Origin: Suilimivivens sp964614185
GTDB lineage: Bacteria; Bacillota; Clostridia; Lachnospirales; Lachnospiraceae
Assembly (NCBI GenBank): GCA_964614185.1
Contig: CAZTKJ010000094.1
Coordinates: 1 to 7,034, forward strand
Reading direction: 5' to 3'
DNA: 7,034 nt
The position numbers and the translations under genes are program-made. The notes beneath the pieces were generated by a model. It was not told the DNA's origin. It made no database searches and was given only the letters and a program-made list of their open reading frames with translations. This document shows positions 1 to 5,667 of this stretch, in pieces. Position 1 is the stretch's first letter, and each line of letters opens with the position of its first letter.

Positions 1-87
1 TTCGTCCGGGAGTATACATTGGCTTCCGGCGGACCGTACTGTGACTGTGGTTATAAAAAGAAGCAGAGGAATATGTGTGCTGTTTAA
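1..87 (+). CDS. C-terminal end of an ATC-hydrolase-like protein (partial)
   Basis: The first 28 codons of the window are open in frame 1 and end at TAA (85-87); the start lies outside. The visible tail contains TLASGGPYCDCGYKKK. Laid without gaps on the last 22 residues of the protein encoded at 125-739, it shares F, R, T, L, G, G, C and D in register (pattern FxRxxTLxxGGxxCD, 8 of 22 identical). That pattern is typical of the C-terminus of the L-2-amino-thiazoline-4-carboxylate hydrolase family. The simplest reading is that this is the end of a paralogue sitting immediately upstream. Only 37 bases separate the two genes and no terminator is visible between them, so they are probably co-transcribed. 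The identification rests on a short segment and is therefore moderate. Confidence 0.6.
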   Translation, partial: FVREYTLASGGPYCDCGYKKKQRNMCAV

Positions 88-124
88 AATCAAAGAATAA
101 AAAGCAATAGGAGGTTTAAGCGTT

Positions 125-739
125 ATGCAGGAGCATATCAAAATGATTGATGAAAGCAAAAAAATGAAGATTATCAAGAGAACAGTCACTGATATCCTGG
201 GAGATACCGAAACAGAAGAAATATGGAATACTGCAAGGGAGAGGTTAAGAGAAATTCTTTCCCGATATGATAATATTCCACCAAAGGAGCAAATGCACAC
301 AAATCTTATTTTTCCGCATATCGCAGTTTACAAATCGCTGCTTGAAAATCACAGCGGCATGGCTATGGAGATCATGGAGAAGGGCGAAACTGCCGCTGCG
401 GAAAAAACCGTAAAATTATTTAAAAATGTTGTAAAGTTTCCCCTTGGAAAAGCAATCTTTCTCAAAGGCTTTGCAGCAGGCTGTAAGTCGGGATTTGGTT
501 CTGACGCAGGTTTTAAGCACACTGTTTACAGAGCAGATTCAAAATGCTATCAAATGGACGTTACAGCCTGCCCATATGTGAAATACTGCAATGCCGAGGG
601 GTGCGGGGAGTTGACCCGCATTTTCTGCGATATTGATGTTTATGCATACGGTTATCTTGACGGAATAACCTTTGAAAGGAGTCAGACATTGGGAACCGGC
701 GGGAAAAAATGTGATTTTCATCTGTATTCGTCAAAATAA
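125..739 (+). CDS. L-2-amino-thiazoline-4-carboxylic acid hydrolase family protein
   Basis: A 204-residue cytoplasmic protein with no signal peptide or membrane segment. The start is ATG 125, preceded by AGGAGG at 109-114. The N-terminal half is helical and charged. A more hydrophobic stretch (about 105-120, FPLGKAIFLKGF) leads into a cysteine-rich C-terminal half with C149, C155, C160 and C168 around CPYVKYC...CGELTRIFCDID. The protein ends with TLGTGGKKCDF (C196, D197). The CPY...C...CxxD arrangement and the TLxxGGxxCD tail are what I recognise from the ATC_hydrolase family. The founding Pseudomonas enzyme opens the thiazoline ring of ATC on the way to L-cysteine, but most clostridial members are uncharacterised, so the substrate here is unknown. 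The conserved cysteines and acidic residues could bind a metal or act in catalysis (inference). It follows a probable paralogue by 37 bases. Confidence 0.72.
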   Translation: MQEHIKMIDESKKMKIIKRTVTDILGDTETEEIWNTARERLREILSRYDNIPPKEQMHTNLIFPHIAVYKSLLENHSGMAMEIMEKGETAAAEKTVKLFKNVVKFPLGKAIFLKGFAAGCKSGFGSDAGFKHTVYRADSKCYQMDVTACPYVKYCNAEGCGELTRIFCDIDVYAYGYLDGITFERSQTLGTGGKKCDFHLYSSK

Positions 740-769
740 CTTTAGAAAAGTAATTTAGAGGAGCTTACG

Positions 770-856
770 ATGACGAGTGAAGAGTACAAAAAATTGTGGC
801 TGAAGGAATTCCGGAAGGGGTTCCGGCTGCATTGCGTGGTTAGAAAACCAGTCTAA
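770..856 (+). CDS. Possible 28-residue small protein or truncated gene remnant
   Basis: ATG 770 is preceded by AGAGGAG (757-763) with a 6-base spacer, a convincing ribosome binding site. The frame runs 28 codons to TAA (854-856). The product starts MTSEEYKKLWLKEFRKGF and ends in a basic tail with one cysteine; it is polar and strongly charged, with no membrane segment. I do not recognise it. It begins 30 bases after the stop of the ATC-hydrolase-like gene with no terminator between, so it would be translated from the same message. It could be a genuine small protein, or the preserved start of a longer gene whose remainder has been lost; 857-897 after its stop holds nothing recognisable. Confidence 0.35.
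   Translation: MTSEEYKKLWLKEFRKGFRLHCVVRKPV
811..826. repeat. Perfect short inverted repeat CCGGAA-GGGG-TTCCGG
   Basis: Six-base arms CCGGAA (811-816) and TTCCGG (821-826) flank a GGGG loop, inside the 28-codon reading frame. No T-run follows, so it is not an intrinsic terminator. It may be a chance codon effect (Glu-Phe-Arg-Lys-Gly-Phe-Arg) or a small RNA hairpin. Confidence 0.4.
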
Positions 857-897
857 GCTTTAATTACGGAATACATGGAAAACAAAGCAAAAAATGC

Positions 898-926
898 TTG
901 CAGTTCTTTAAAGATGGCTTTATAAT
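898..926 (+). promoter_or_regulatory. Sigma-A-type promoter upstream of apt
   Basis: The -35 element TTGCAG (898-903, 4 of 6 to consensus) is followed by a 17-base spacer and a perfect -10 TATAAT (921-926). Transcription would start near 932-934. It is the only good promoter between the upstream genes and apt. The start falls exactly at the foot of the hairpin at 933-963, so transcripts from here would pass a terminator-like element before reaching apt. Confidence 0.7.
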
Positions 927-932
927 AATTTA

Positions 933-972
933 GGGTAAAGAGGTCCACAGGAGTTCTTTGCCCCATTTTTTT
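933..972 (+). terminator. Intrinsic terminator or leader attenuator before apt
   Basis: GGGTAAAG (933-940) pairs with CTTTGCCC (956-963) through eight pairs including one U-G. The helix continues inward (A941-U955, G942-U954, one G-G mismatch, then U944-A952, C945-G951, C946-G950) around an ACA loop. A run of seven T (966-972) follows after two bases. This is the layout of a Rho-independent terminator. It could end the transcript of the upstream ATC-hydrolase-like genes. Because the apt promoter lies before it and there is hardly room for another before the apt start, it may instead attenuate apt transcription. I see no strong competing antiterminator; TTCTTT (954-959) could pair with AAAGAA (974-979), but only over six bases. 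Confidence 0.62.
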
Positions 973-996
973 GAAAGAAGCAAGGAAGGGATTACT

Positions 997-1521
997 ATGA
1001 AGAAAGTAGAAGAGTATGTACGCAGCATTCCGGATTTCCCGGAAGAGGGTATTATCTTCAGAGATATAACCAGCGTGCTGCAGGATCCGGACGGATTGAA
1101 GCTGGCAATTGATGCTATGAAAGAGAAGCTGGAAGGGCTGGACTTTGATGTGATCGTAGGAACAGAGTCAAGAGGATTTATCTTTGGCGTTCCGATTGCG
1201 TATTCCTTACATAAAGGATTTGTTCCGGTTCGTAAAAAGGGTAAGCTGCCTTTGGAAGTCATTTCCAAAGAATATGATTTGGAATATGGCAGTGCGGTAG
1301 TGGAGATGCATAAAGACTCCATCAAACCGGGGCAGAAGGTAGTAGTGGTGGATGACCTGATTGCAACAGGCGGCACCATAGAGGCGAGCATTCAGATGAT
1401 TGAAGAGCTGGGCGGCGAAGTTGTAAAGGTGATTTTCCTGATGGAGTTAGCAGGACTTAAGGGAAGAGAACGCCTGAAAAACTACGATGTGGACAGCGTC
1501 ATCATCTATGAAGGCAAATAA
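997..1521 (+). CDS. apt: Adenine phosphoribosyltransferase
   Basis: This cytoplasmic purine-salvage enzyme converts adenine and PRPP to AMP and pyrophosphate. The protein is 174 residues, matching the usual bacterial Apt length. It opens with the family N-terminus (VRSIPDFPEEGIIFRDIT, about 8-25) and carries VGTESRGFIFG (54-64), the flexible-loop segment RKKGKLP (79-85) and EYDLEYGSA (92-100). The PRPP-binding loop VVVVDDLIATGGT (115-127) has both aspartates (D119, D120) and the TGGT turn. I chose ATG 997 because GGAAGGG (984-990) sits six bases before it and the family start is MKKVEEY; an in-frame ATG at 958 would add 13 residues encoded within the terminator hairpin and T-run. The purine permease gene follows after 37 bases, so the two are read as an operon for uptake and salvage of bases. 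Confidence 0.96.
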   Translation: MKKVEEYVRSIPDFPEEGIIFRDITSVLQDPDGLKLAIDAMKEKLEGLDFDVIVGTESRGFIFGVPIAYSLHKGFVPVRKKGKLPLEVISKEYDLEYGSAVVEMHKDSIKPGQKVVVVDDLIATGGTIEASIQMIEELGGEVVKVIFLMELAGLKGRERLKNYDVDSVIIYEGK

Positions 1522-1558
1522 AGATCATGAGACCACTTATGAGAAAAGGAGAAAAGTG

Positions 1559-2917
1559 ATGTTAGAAAAATGGTTCAAACTCAAAGAAAACAACACGAAC
1601 ATCAAAACAGAGGTAGTTGCCGGCGTCACAACATTTATGACCATGGCATATATCCTGGCAGTCAATCCCTCCATCCTGTCTGCGTCAGGTATGGACAGTA
1701 ATGCTATTTTGATGGCAACTGCACTGGCAGCCTTTATAGGTACGCTGGCAATGGCGCTTCTGGCCAATTACCCCTTTGCCCTTGCACCGGGACTTGGCCT
1801 TAATGCATACTTTGCCTACACAGTATGCGGTGCTATGGGATATTCATGGCAGGTAGCACTTCTGGCAGTATTTGTAGAAGGCCTGATCTTCATTGTGTTG
1901 TCTGTAACAAACGTTCGTGAAGCGATCTTCAATGCGATTCCTCTTCATTTAAAGAGAGGTGTTTCCGTAGGCATTGGTCTGTTTATTGCCTTTATCGGAT
2001 TCCAAAATGCAGGAATTGTAGTTAACTCAGATGCCACACTGGTTACAGTTATTGATTTTACCGCAGATTTCCATACGGCAGGCATTGGTGCGCTGTTGGC
2101 AATTATCGGTACGTTTCTGATTGTTATTCTTCATATAAAAGGTGTGAAAGGTTCTATCCTGATTGGTATTTTTGCAACTTGGATTCTCGGCATCATCTGC
2201 CAGCTGACAGGATTGTATACAGTAGTACCGGAAGCAGGATATTACTCTCTGCTGCCATCTTTTAGCAGCTTCAGTCTTGGTGCAATTGGTTTGACTTTCG
2301 GACAGTGTTTCAAAGCAGATTTTGCATCTATCAGAATCACAGATTTCATTGTTATCGTTCTGGCGTTCTTATTCGTAGATATCTTTGATACGCTGGGAAC
2401 TTTGATTGGCTGTGCAAACAAAGCAGATATGTTAGATAAAGAAGGGAAACTTCCCCGCATTAAGCAGGCATTGTTAGCAGATGCAATTGCAACCAGTGCC
2501 GGTGCAGTGCTGGGTACTTCTACCACTACTACTTTCGTAGAAAGTTCCGCGGGTGTGGCAGAAGGCGGCAGAACAGGACTTTCATCTGTTGTAACCGGAT
2601 TATTGTTCCTGTTGTCAATTGTCTTTGCACCGATTTTTACGGCAATTCCCGGTTTTGCAACAGCTCCTGCATTATTGTTTGTGGGATTTTTGATGATTAC
2701 AGCTGTAACACAGATTGACTTCAATGATTTAACAGAAGCCATACCTGCTTATCTGTGCCTGCTTGCTATGCCGCTTTTATACAGTATTTCCGAAGGTATT
2801 GCAGTAGGTGTTATCTCTTATGTGATCATTAATGCTGTATGTGGAAAAGCTAAAAAAATCACACCGCTTATGTATATACTTGCCGTACTGTTTGTTTGCA
2901 AGTATATCTTCCTGTAA
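1559..2917 (+). CDS. NCS2-family purine permease, AzgA/PbuG type
   Basis: A 452-residue, very hydrophobic inner-membrane protein of the usual length for AzgA-type transporters, which import adenine, guanine or hypoxanthine with protons. Family signatures, in order: TFMTMAYILAVNPSIL (25-40), YPFALAPGLGLNAYFAYTV (71-89), the conserved acidic helix FVDIFDTLGTLIG (272-284), and LGTSTTTTFVESSAGVAEGG (318-337), which is nearly diagnostic; then DFNDLTEAIPAYL (387-399). About 12-14 membrane segments can be drawn. The start is ATG 1559, seven bases after AAAGGAG (1545-1551). An in-frame ATG at 1487 would overlap the end of apt and add a non-family N-terminus. Pairing with apt suggests adenine or a mixed purine substrate, but sequence alone does not separate adenine from guanine/hypoxanthine transporters. 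Confidence 0.93.
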   Translation: MLEKWFKLKENNTNIKTEVVAGVTTFMTMAYILAVNPSILSASGMDSNAILMATALAAFIGTLAMALLANYPFALAPGLGLNAYFAYTVCGAMGYSWQVALLAVFVEGLIFIVLSVTNVREAIFNAIPLHLKRGVSVGIGLFIAFIGFQNAGIVVNSDATLVTVIDFTADFHTAGIGALLAIIGTFLIVILHIKGVKGSILIGIFATWILGIICQLTGLYTVVPEAGYYSLLPSFSSFSLGAIGLTFGQCFKADFASIRITDFIVIVLAFLFVDIFDTLGTLIGCANKADMLDKEGKLPRIKQALLADAIATSAGAVLGTSTTTTFVESSAGVAEGGRTGLSSVVTGLLFLLSIVFAPIFTAIPGFATAPALLFVGFLMITAVTQIDFNDLTEAIPAYLCLLAMPLLYSISEGIAVGVISYVIINAVCGKAKKITPLMYILAVLFVCKYIFL

Positions 2918-2961
2918 GTCAATATTTTGCAGATGAAACTTATATTCATATTATGAGAGAA

Positions 2962-2987
2962 GGGGGAGAATGAATCTCCCCCTTTTT
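2962..2987 (+). terminator. Intrinsic terminator of the apt-permease operon
   Basis: A perfect 8-bp stem, GGGGGAGA (2962-2969) with TCTCCCCC (2975-2982), and a five-base loop is followed by TTTTT (2983-2987). It lies 44 bases after the permease stop and two bases before the stop codon of the convergent flavoprotein gene. On the minus strand the same hairpin follows that gene, but the downstream tract (TTCTCTCAT) is poor in U, so termination there is likely weaker. Confidence 0.9.
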
Positions 2988-2988
2988 G

Positions 2989-3444
2989 TCAGCAATATTT
3001 CTTTAACTTGGCATTCTTGTCATACTCGCCTAATTCGTCTGCAGAGATATCACCTTTGCCGTCATATCTGTAATAGCGTCCGGAATCAGCTTTGAACTCA
3101 ATGATACAGTAATCTTCATCATCCACTCCCTTAGGATAGTAGCATTCATCACCTTCATTCCATAGCATAGCCTTATACTCGTGTTCAAAGTGAACAGTAA
3201 CAGTGCCATGAAAGCATACGCCTTCAAAAGTTTCGCAATTTTCGAAATATAAGCAGGATTTACTGTTTTTTAATAATAATTGTACATGCATGGACGAGGT
3301 ATTTGTTGAAATTAAATGTAATCCCAGACCCTTATGCCAGGTACAGAAAACTTTTCTGATACTTGGATTTCCGTTACTATCGATAAAACCGATAGAAGCA
3401 AATGTAGATTTGTTGACCAGATTGTTGATTTCATCCAGTGTCAT
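2989..3444 (-). CDS. Pyridoxamine 5'-phosphate oxidase-like FMN-binding split-barrel protein
   Basis: A 151-residue soluble protein. The N-terminal part follows the flavin split-barrel pattern: a helix (1-12), strands FASIGFIDSNGNPSIRKV (15-32), then GLHLISTNTSSMHVQLLLKN (41-60), CLYFENC (64-70), the strand FHGTVTVHF (78-86), KAMLW (91-95) and a late CIIEFKADSGRYYRYDG (113-129). This resembles the small PNPOx-like/general-stress-protein-26 group. Such proteins bind FMN or a related cofactor and reduce varied substrates; the substrate here is not deducible. There are seven cysteines (34, 64, 70, 77, 101, 113, 151), high for its size and consistent with an anaerobe. ATG 3444 is preceded by AGAGGAGG (3462-3455). 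The gene has its own promoter inside a palindrome cluster, 122 bases downstream of the ABC permease stop on the same strand. Confidence 0.8.
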   Translation of the reverse strand: MTLDEINNLVNKSTFASIGFIDSNGNPSIRKVFCTWHKGLGLHLISTNTSSMHVQLLLKNSKSCLYFENCETFEGVCFHGTVTVHFEHEYKAMLWNEGDECYYPKGVDDEDYCIIEFKADSGRYYRYDGKGDISADELGEYDKNAKLKKYC

Positions 3445-3501
3445 AACTGTCGTTCCTCCTCTGTAAGATTCTGTAAATTATTGTTACATCTGTTTAGATT
3501 A

Positions 3502-3530
3502 ATACTATATAAAATAGTACTATATAGTAT
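3502..3530. promoter_or_regulatory. Nested palindromic operator before the flavoprotein gene
   Basis: ATACTATATA (3502-3511) and TATATAGTAT (3521-3530) form a perfect 10-bp inverted repeat with a 9-bp spacer. Two further perfect palindromes sit inside: ATAGTACTAT (3514-3523) and TACTATATAGTA (3518-3529). The unit TACTAT/ATAGTA occurs repeatedly, giving several overlapping two-fold axes. The cluster covers the -10 and part of the spacer of the minus-strand promoter, a position suited to a dimeric repressor. The symmetry is directly visible; the regulator is unknown and no regulator gene lies in the window. Confidence 0.7.
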
Positions 3531-3542
3531 CAATTATGTCAA
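3514..3542 (-). promoter_or_regulatory. Sigma-A-type promoter of the flavoprotein gene
   Basis: Reading the minus strand, a perfect -35 TTGACA (3542-3537) is followed by a 17-base spacer and TACTAT (3519-3514, 4 of 6 to TATAAT). It would give a leader of roughly 60 bases before ATG 3444. The -10 is embedded in the palindrome cluster. Confidence 0.65.
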
Positions 3543-3566
3543 GGATTAGGTTTCATAAGGAGGCAG

Positions 3567-5666
3567 CTAACCGGAAATCTGTCGATACATATTTTTAACT
3601 GTACACCGATAAACCAGATAATACGCTGCTGCAACGCCTATAAGAATGAAAAAGCATGCAATCATACCGCCCAGTTCACTTCCTGTAATTTTCCCATCGT
3701 TGCCAAAAAGCAGGAGCAGATACAGGAGATACATAGCAGTCATGCCTACGGCAGCAGGAATTTTAAATACCGGGTTTGCCTGCCCTTTGATTTCTTTCAG
3801 CAAAAAGGCAGGTGGTGCACCAAGCCGCTTTAAGTCTTCAAAGACATAGCGGTTGTTGAGGGCAATGGTCATGCAGCGGGTATAGCTGATGATCATTGCT
3901 GCCAGAGAGCAGATAATGGCAATGAAAAGGAACATCATCAGGAACACGGAAAAAGTTCTGGCAAAATCTGTCTGATCCAAAATCCGGCTTTTAGGCATAT
4001 ATTTCCAATAATTTCTGAAATCACTGTTATCAGGCTCGGAAAAATGCAGCTGTGTCATTCTGGGCGTATCGCCCCAGTATACTTCCCCCTTTAGGTTTGT
4101 ATAGTACTTTGCCACCCGGTCATAATAGGTGGGTGTTTCACACTCCGATCCAAAGGAGGAAACCAGAGTGTAAAAAAAGTCCTGTGCAAATGCATAGCTG
4201 TCATCTCCATCAGCGTTAAAGAAAGCGGTAGTTCCCCTCCAGTCTGGCGTAAGCCCTAAGGCAATGGTTTCATAATCTTCATTGTTAAGTACATAATAGC
4301 CTACACGATCCGCCAAAAGGTCATAGTGTGTATAGCCTGCAAAGCTGACCGAAAGGCTTTCAAATGTGGCCATATTCGTGAGATTGGCAGCAGTTGCATT
4401 TAAGAAGTAAAGCGTTGTTTCATCAGCATTGGCGATTGCCATATAGCTGCCTTTGGCCACAGAAATTTTTTCTCCGGTTAAGGTCTCAAAGGAATCTTCC
4501 GAGAAAAATTTTCCTTCATTCAGGAAAGGAATCTGTTCGTAGTGAAAGGAACGGCCCCCGTCCTCTATCTGCGTGGTGCCATCCATGGCAAGAGACAGGT
4601 AAGGTGCGTTCTTGTAATCTTTAATGGCAATTCCATACTCCTTTGCCATGGCAGAGATTTCTTCTTCGTCTGGAATCTGCTGATCTGCACGGTAATGATA
4701 ATAGTAATCGTAGGGGCGTTCTTTTACTTCCATAGTCTGCCCGATGCTCAACATAGGAGCATAAAAGATGGCAAAAGCGCCTCCGGCAATCAGTACGGTA
4801 CTTACAAGGAGATTGTTCACGGTCTGTTTTCCCTGAAATTTCATCATACTTCTGGCAATGAGATTTTTGTAGGGATGTTTTTTACGGGAACGCCAGCCGT
4901 GTATCACCGTGTGCAGCATAATCATATAAAGCCCCACAAAAACCGGTGCATAAAGAATATTGATCCATGCCGGAGAATAGGCGCTGAACAGATTCTGATA
5001 CATGACGGGAGCCAAATATCCAAGCACCGCGCCTGCAAGAACCAGCAGGATACCAACAGGTCCGCACCATCTTCCCAACTCTTTTACAGGTTCGTTGCGG
5101 TGTTCTTCGTGCATCACTTCCATGATATTGGTCTTTTTCAGATATCCATAAGCCGTCAGACAGGAAAACCCCACCACGATAACAAAAAATACTGCCGATA
5201 AGTATAGGCATTTGAAGTCAAGCTTCAGTACCATCTGGGTGCTGTCTGTAATAAAAATGCGAAAGCCGTTCCATAGGATCCAGACAAAGGGAAAACCTGC
5301 CAGAATTCCCACAAAGGAGGAAAGGGAGCTTAAGGTGAGAACCTCACGGAGCAGGCCGGGAAGAAGACGGCGTCCCGAGGCACCAAGCGCCATGAGGGTT
5401 CCAAGCTGCCGTGCCTTTTTCCGGAAGAAAAGTCCGGAGGCATAGATGGTGAAGACAACACATCCAAACAATGCCAAAATAAAGATGGCAACCATTTGCT
5501 TGCGGCTGTCACCGCCCTCCGGAAGCACCAGAAGCACGGTAGGGGAAAACATCATAGCAGAATATGCCGTAATTAATAATAAAGAAACAAAATTGCAGAA
5601 CAGATAAAGTCTCGCTTGTTTTGCATCCGCTTTTTGCAGTTTTTTCTCAAGATTTTTTAAAGTCAT
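3567..5666 (-). CDS. ABC transporter permease, FtsX/BceB type with large extracellular domain
   Basis: A 699-residue inner-membrane protein with the ten-helix plan of Bce-type permeases. Approximate helices are 20-45, 58-80, 112-133, 151-173, 202-222, 235-256, 284-303, 570-595, 635-655 and 665-686. Helix 2 is followed by KKARQLGTLMALGASGRRLL (83-102), the usual cytoplasmic segment of FtsX permeases; a second FtsX half is at the C-terminus (RYVFEDLKRLGAPPAFLLKEI, about 606-626). Residues about 304-568 form one extracellular domain of some 265 residues, larger than in BceB (646 residues in total). Bce-type systems detect and counter cell-wall-active peptides; whether this one does is an inference from architecture. 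The start is ATG 5666, eight bases after AAGGAG, one base past the ATPase stop. An upstream in-frame ATG at 5714 lies inside the ATPase gene and lacks comparable support. Confidence 0.88.
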   Translation of the reverse strand: MTLKNLEKKLQKADAKQARLYLFCNFVSLLLITAYSAMMFSPTVLLVLPEGGDSRKQMVAIFILALFGCVVFTIYASGLFFRKKARQLGTLMALGASGRRLLPGLLREVLTLSSLSSFVGILAGFPFVWILWNGFRIFITDSTQMVLKLDFKCLYLSAVFFVIVVGFSCLTAYGYLKKTNIMEVMHEEHRNEPVKELGRWCGPVGILLVLAGAVLGYLAPVMYQNLFSAYSPAWINILYAPVFVGLYMIMLHTVIHGWRSRKKHPYKNLIARSMMKFQGKQTVNNLLVSTVLIAGGAFAIFYAPMLSIGQTMEVKERPYDYYYHYRADQQIPDEEEISAMAKEYGIAIKDYKNAPYLSLAMDGTTQIEDGGRSFHYEQIPFLNEGKFFSEDSFETLTGEKISVAKGSYMAIANADETTLYFLNATAANLTNMATFESLSVSFAGYTHYDLLADRVGYYVLNNEDYETIALGLTPDWRGTTAFFNADGDDSYAFAQDFFYTLVSSFGSECETPTYYDRVAKYYTNLKGEVYWGDTPRMTQLHFSEPDNSDFRNYWKYMPKSRILDQTDFARTFSVFLMMFLFIAIICSLAAMIISYTRCMTIALNNRYVFEDLKRLGAPPAFLLKEIKGQANPVFKIPAAVGMTAMYLLYLLLLFGNDGKITGSELGGMIACFFILIGVAAAYYLVYRCTVKNMYRQISG

Positions 5667-5667
5667 T

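Noticed and set aside
958..996. Longer apt start at ATG 958
   Set aside because: It would encode 13 extra residues within the terminator hairpin and T-run, lacks a fitting ribosome binding site, and does not match the family N-terminus; ATG 997 has GGAAGGG six bases before it.
930..1391. Minus-strand reading frame of 153 codons opposite apt
   Set aside because: Antisense to a certain apt gene; serine/threonine-rich product with no family resemblance.
1487..1558. Longer permease start at ATG 1487 overlapping apt
   Set aside because: The 24 extra residues are apt codons read out of frame and are unlike AzgA proteins; AAAGGAG at 1545-1551 points to ATG 1559.
2242..2742. Minus-strand reading frame of 166 codons opposite the purine permease
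   Set aside because: Antisense shadow of conserved AzgA motifs; low-complexity composition rich in A, K, N, V and S and no ribosome binding site.
3334..3549. Plus-strand reading frame of 71 codons crossing the flavoprotein start and its promoter
   Set aside because: It runs over the regulatory palindrome and opposite the flavoprotein coding sequence, with no ribosome binding site.
4542..5201. Plus-strand reading frame of 219 codons opposite the ABC permease
   Set aside because: It is fully antisense to a clear FtsX-type permease, has no recognisable domain, and its composition reflects the complement of membrane-helix codons.
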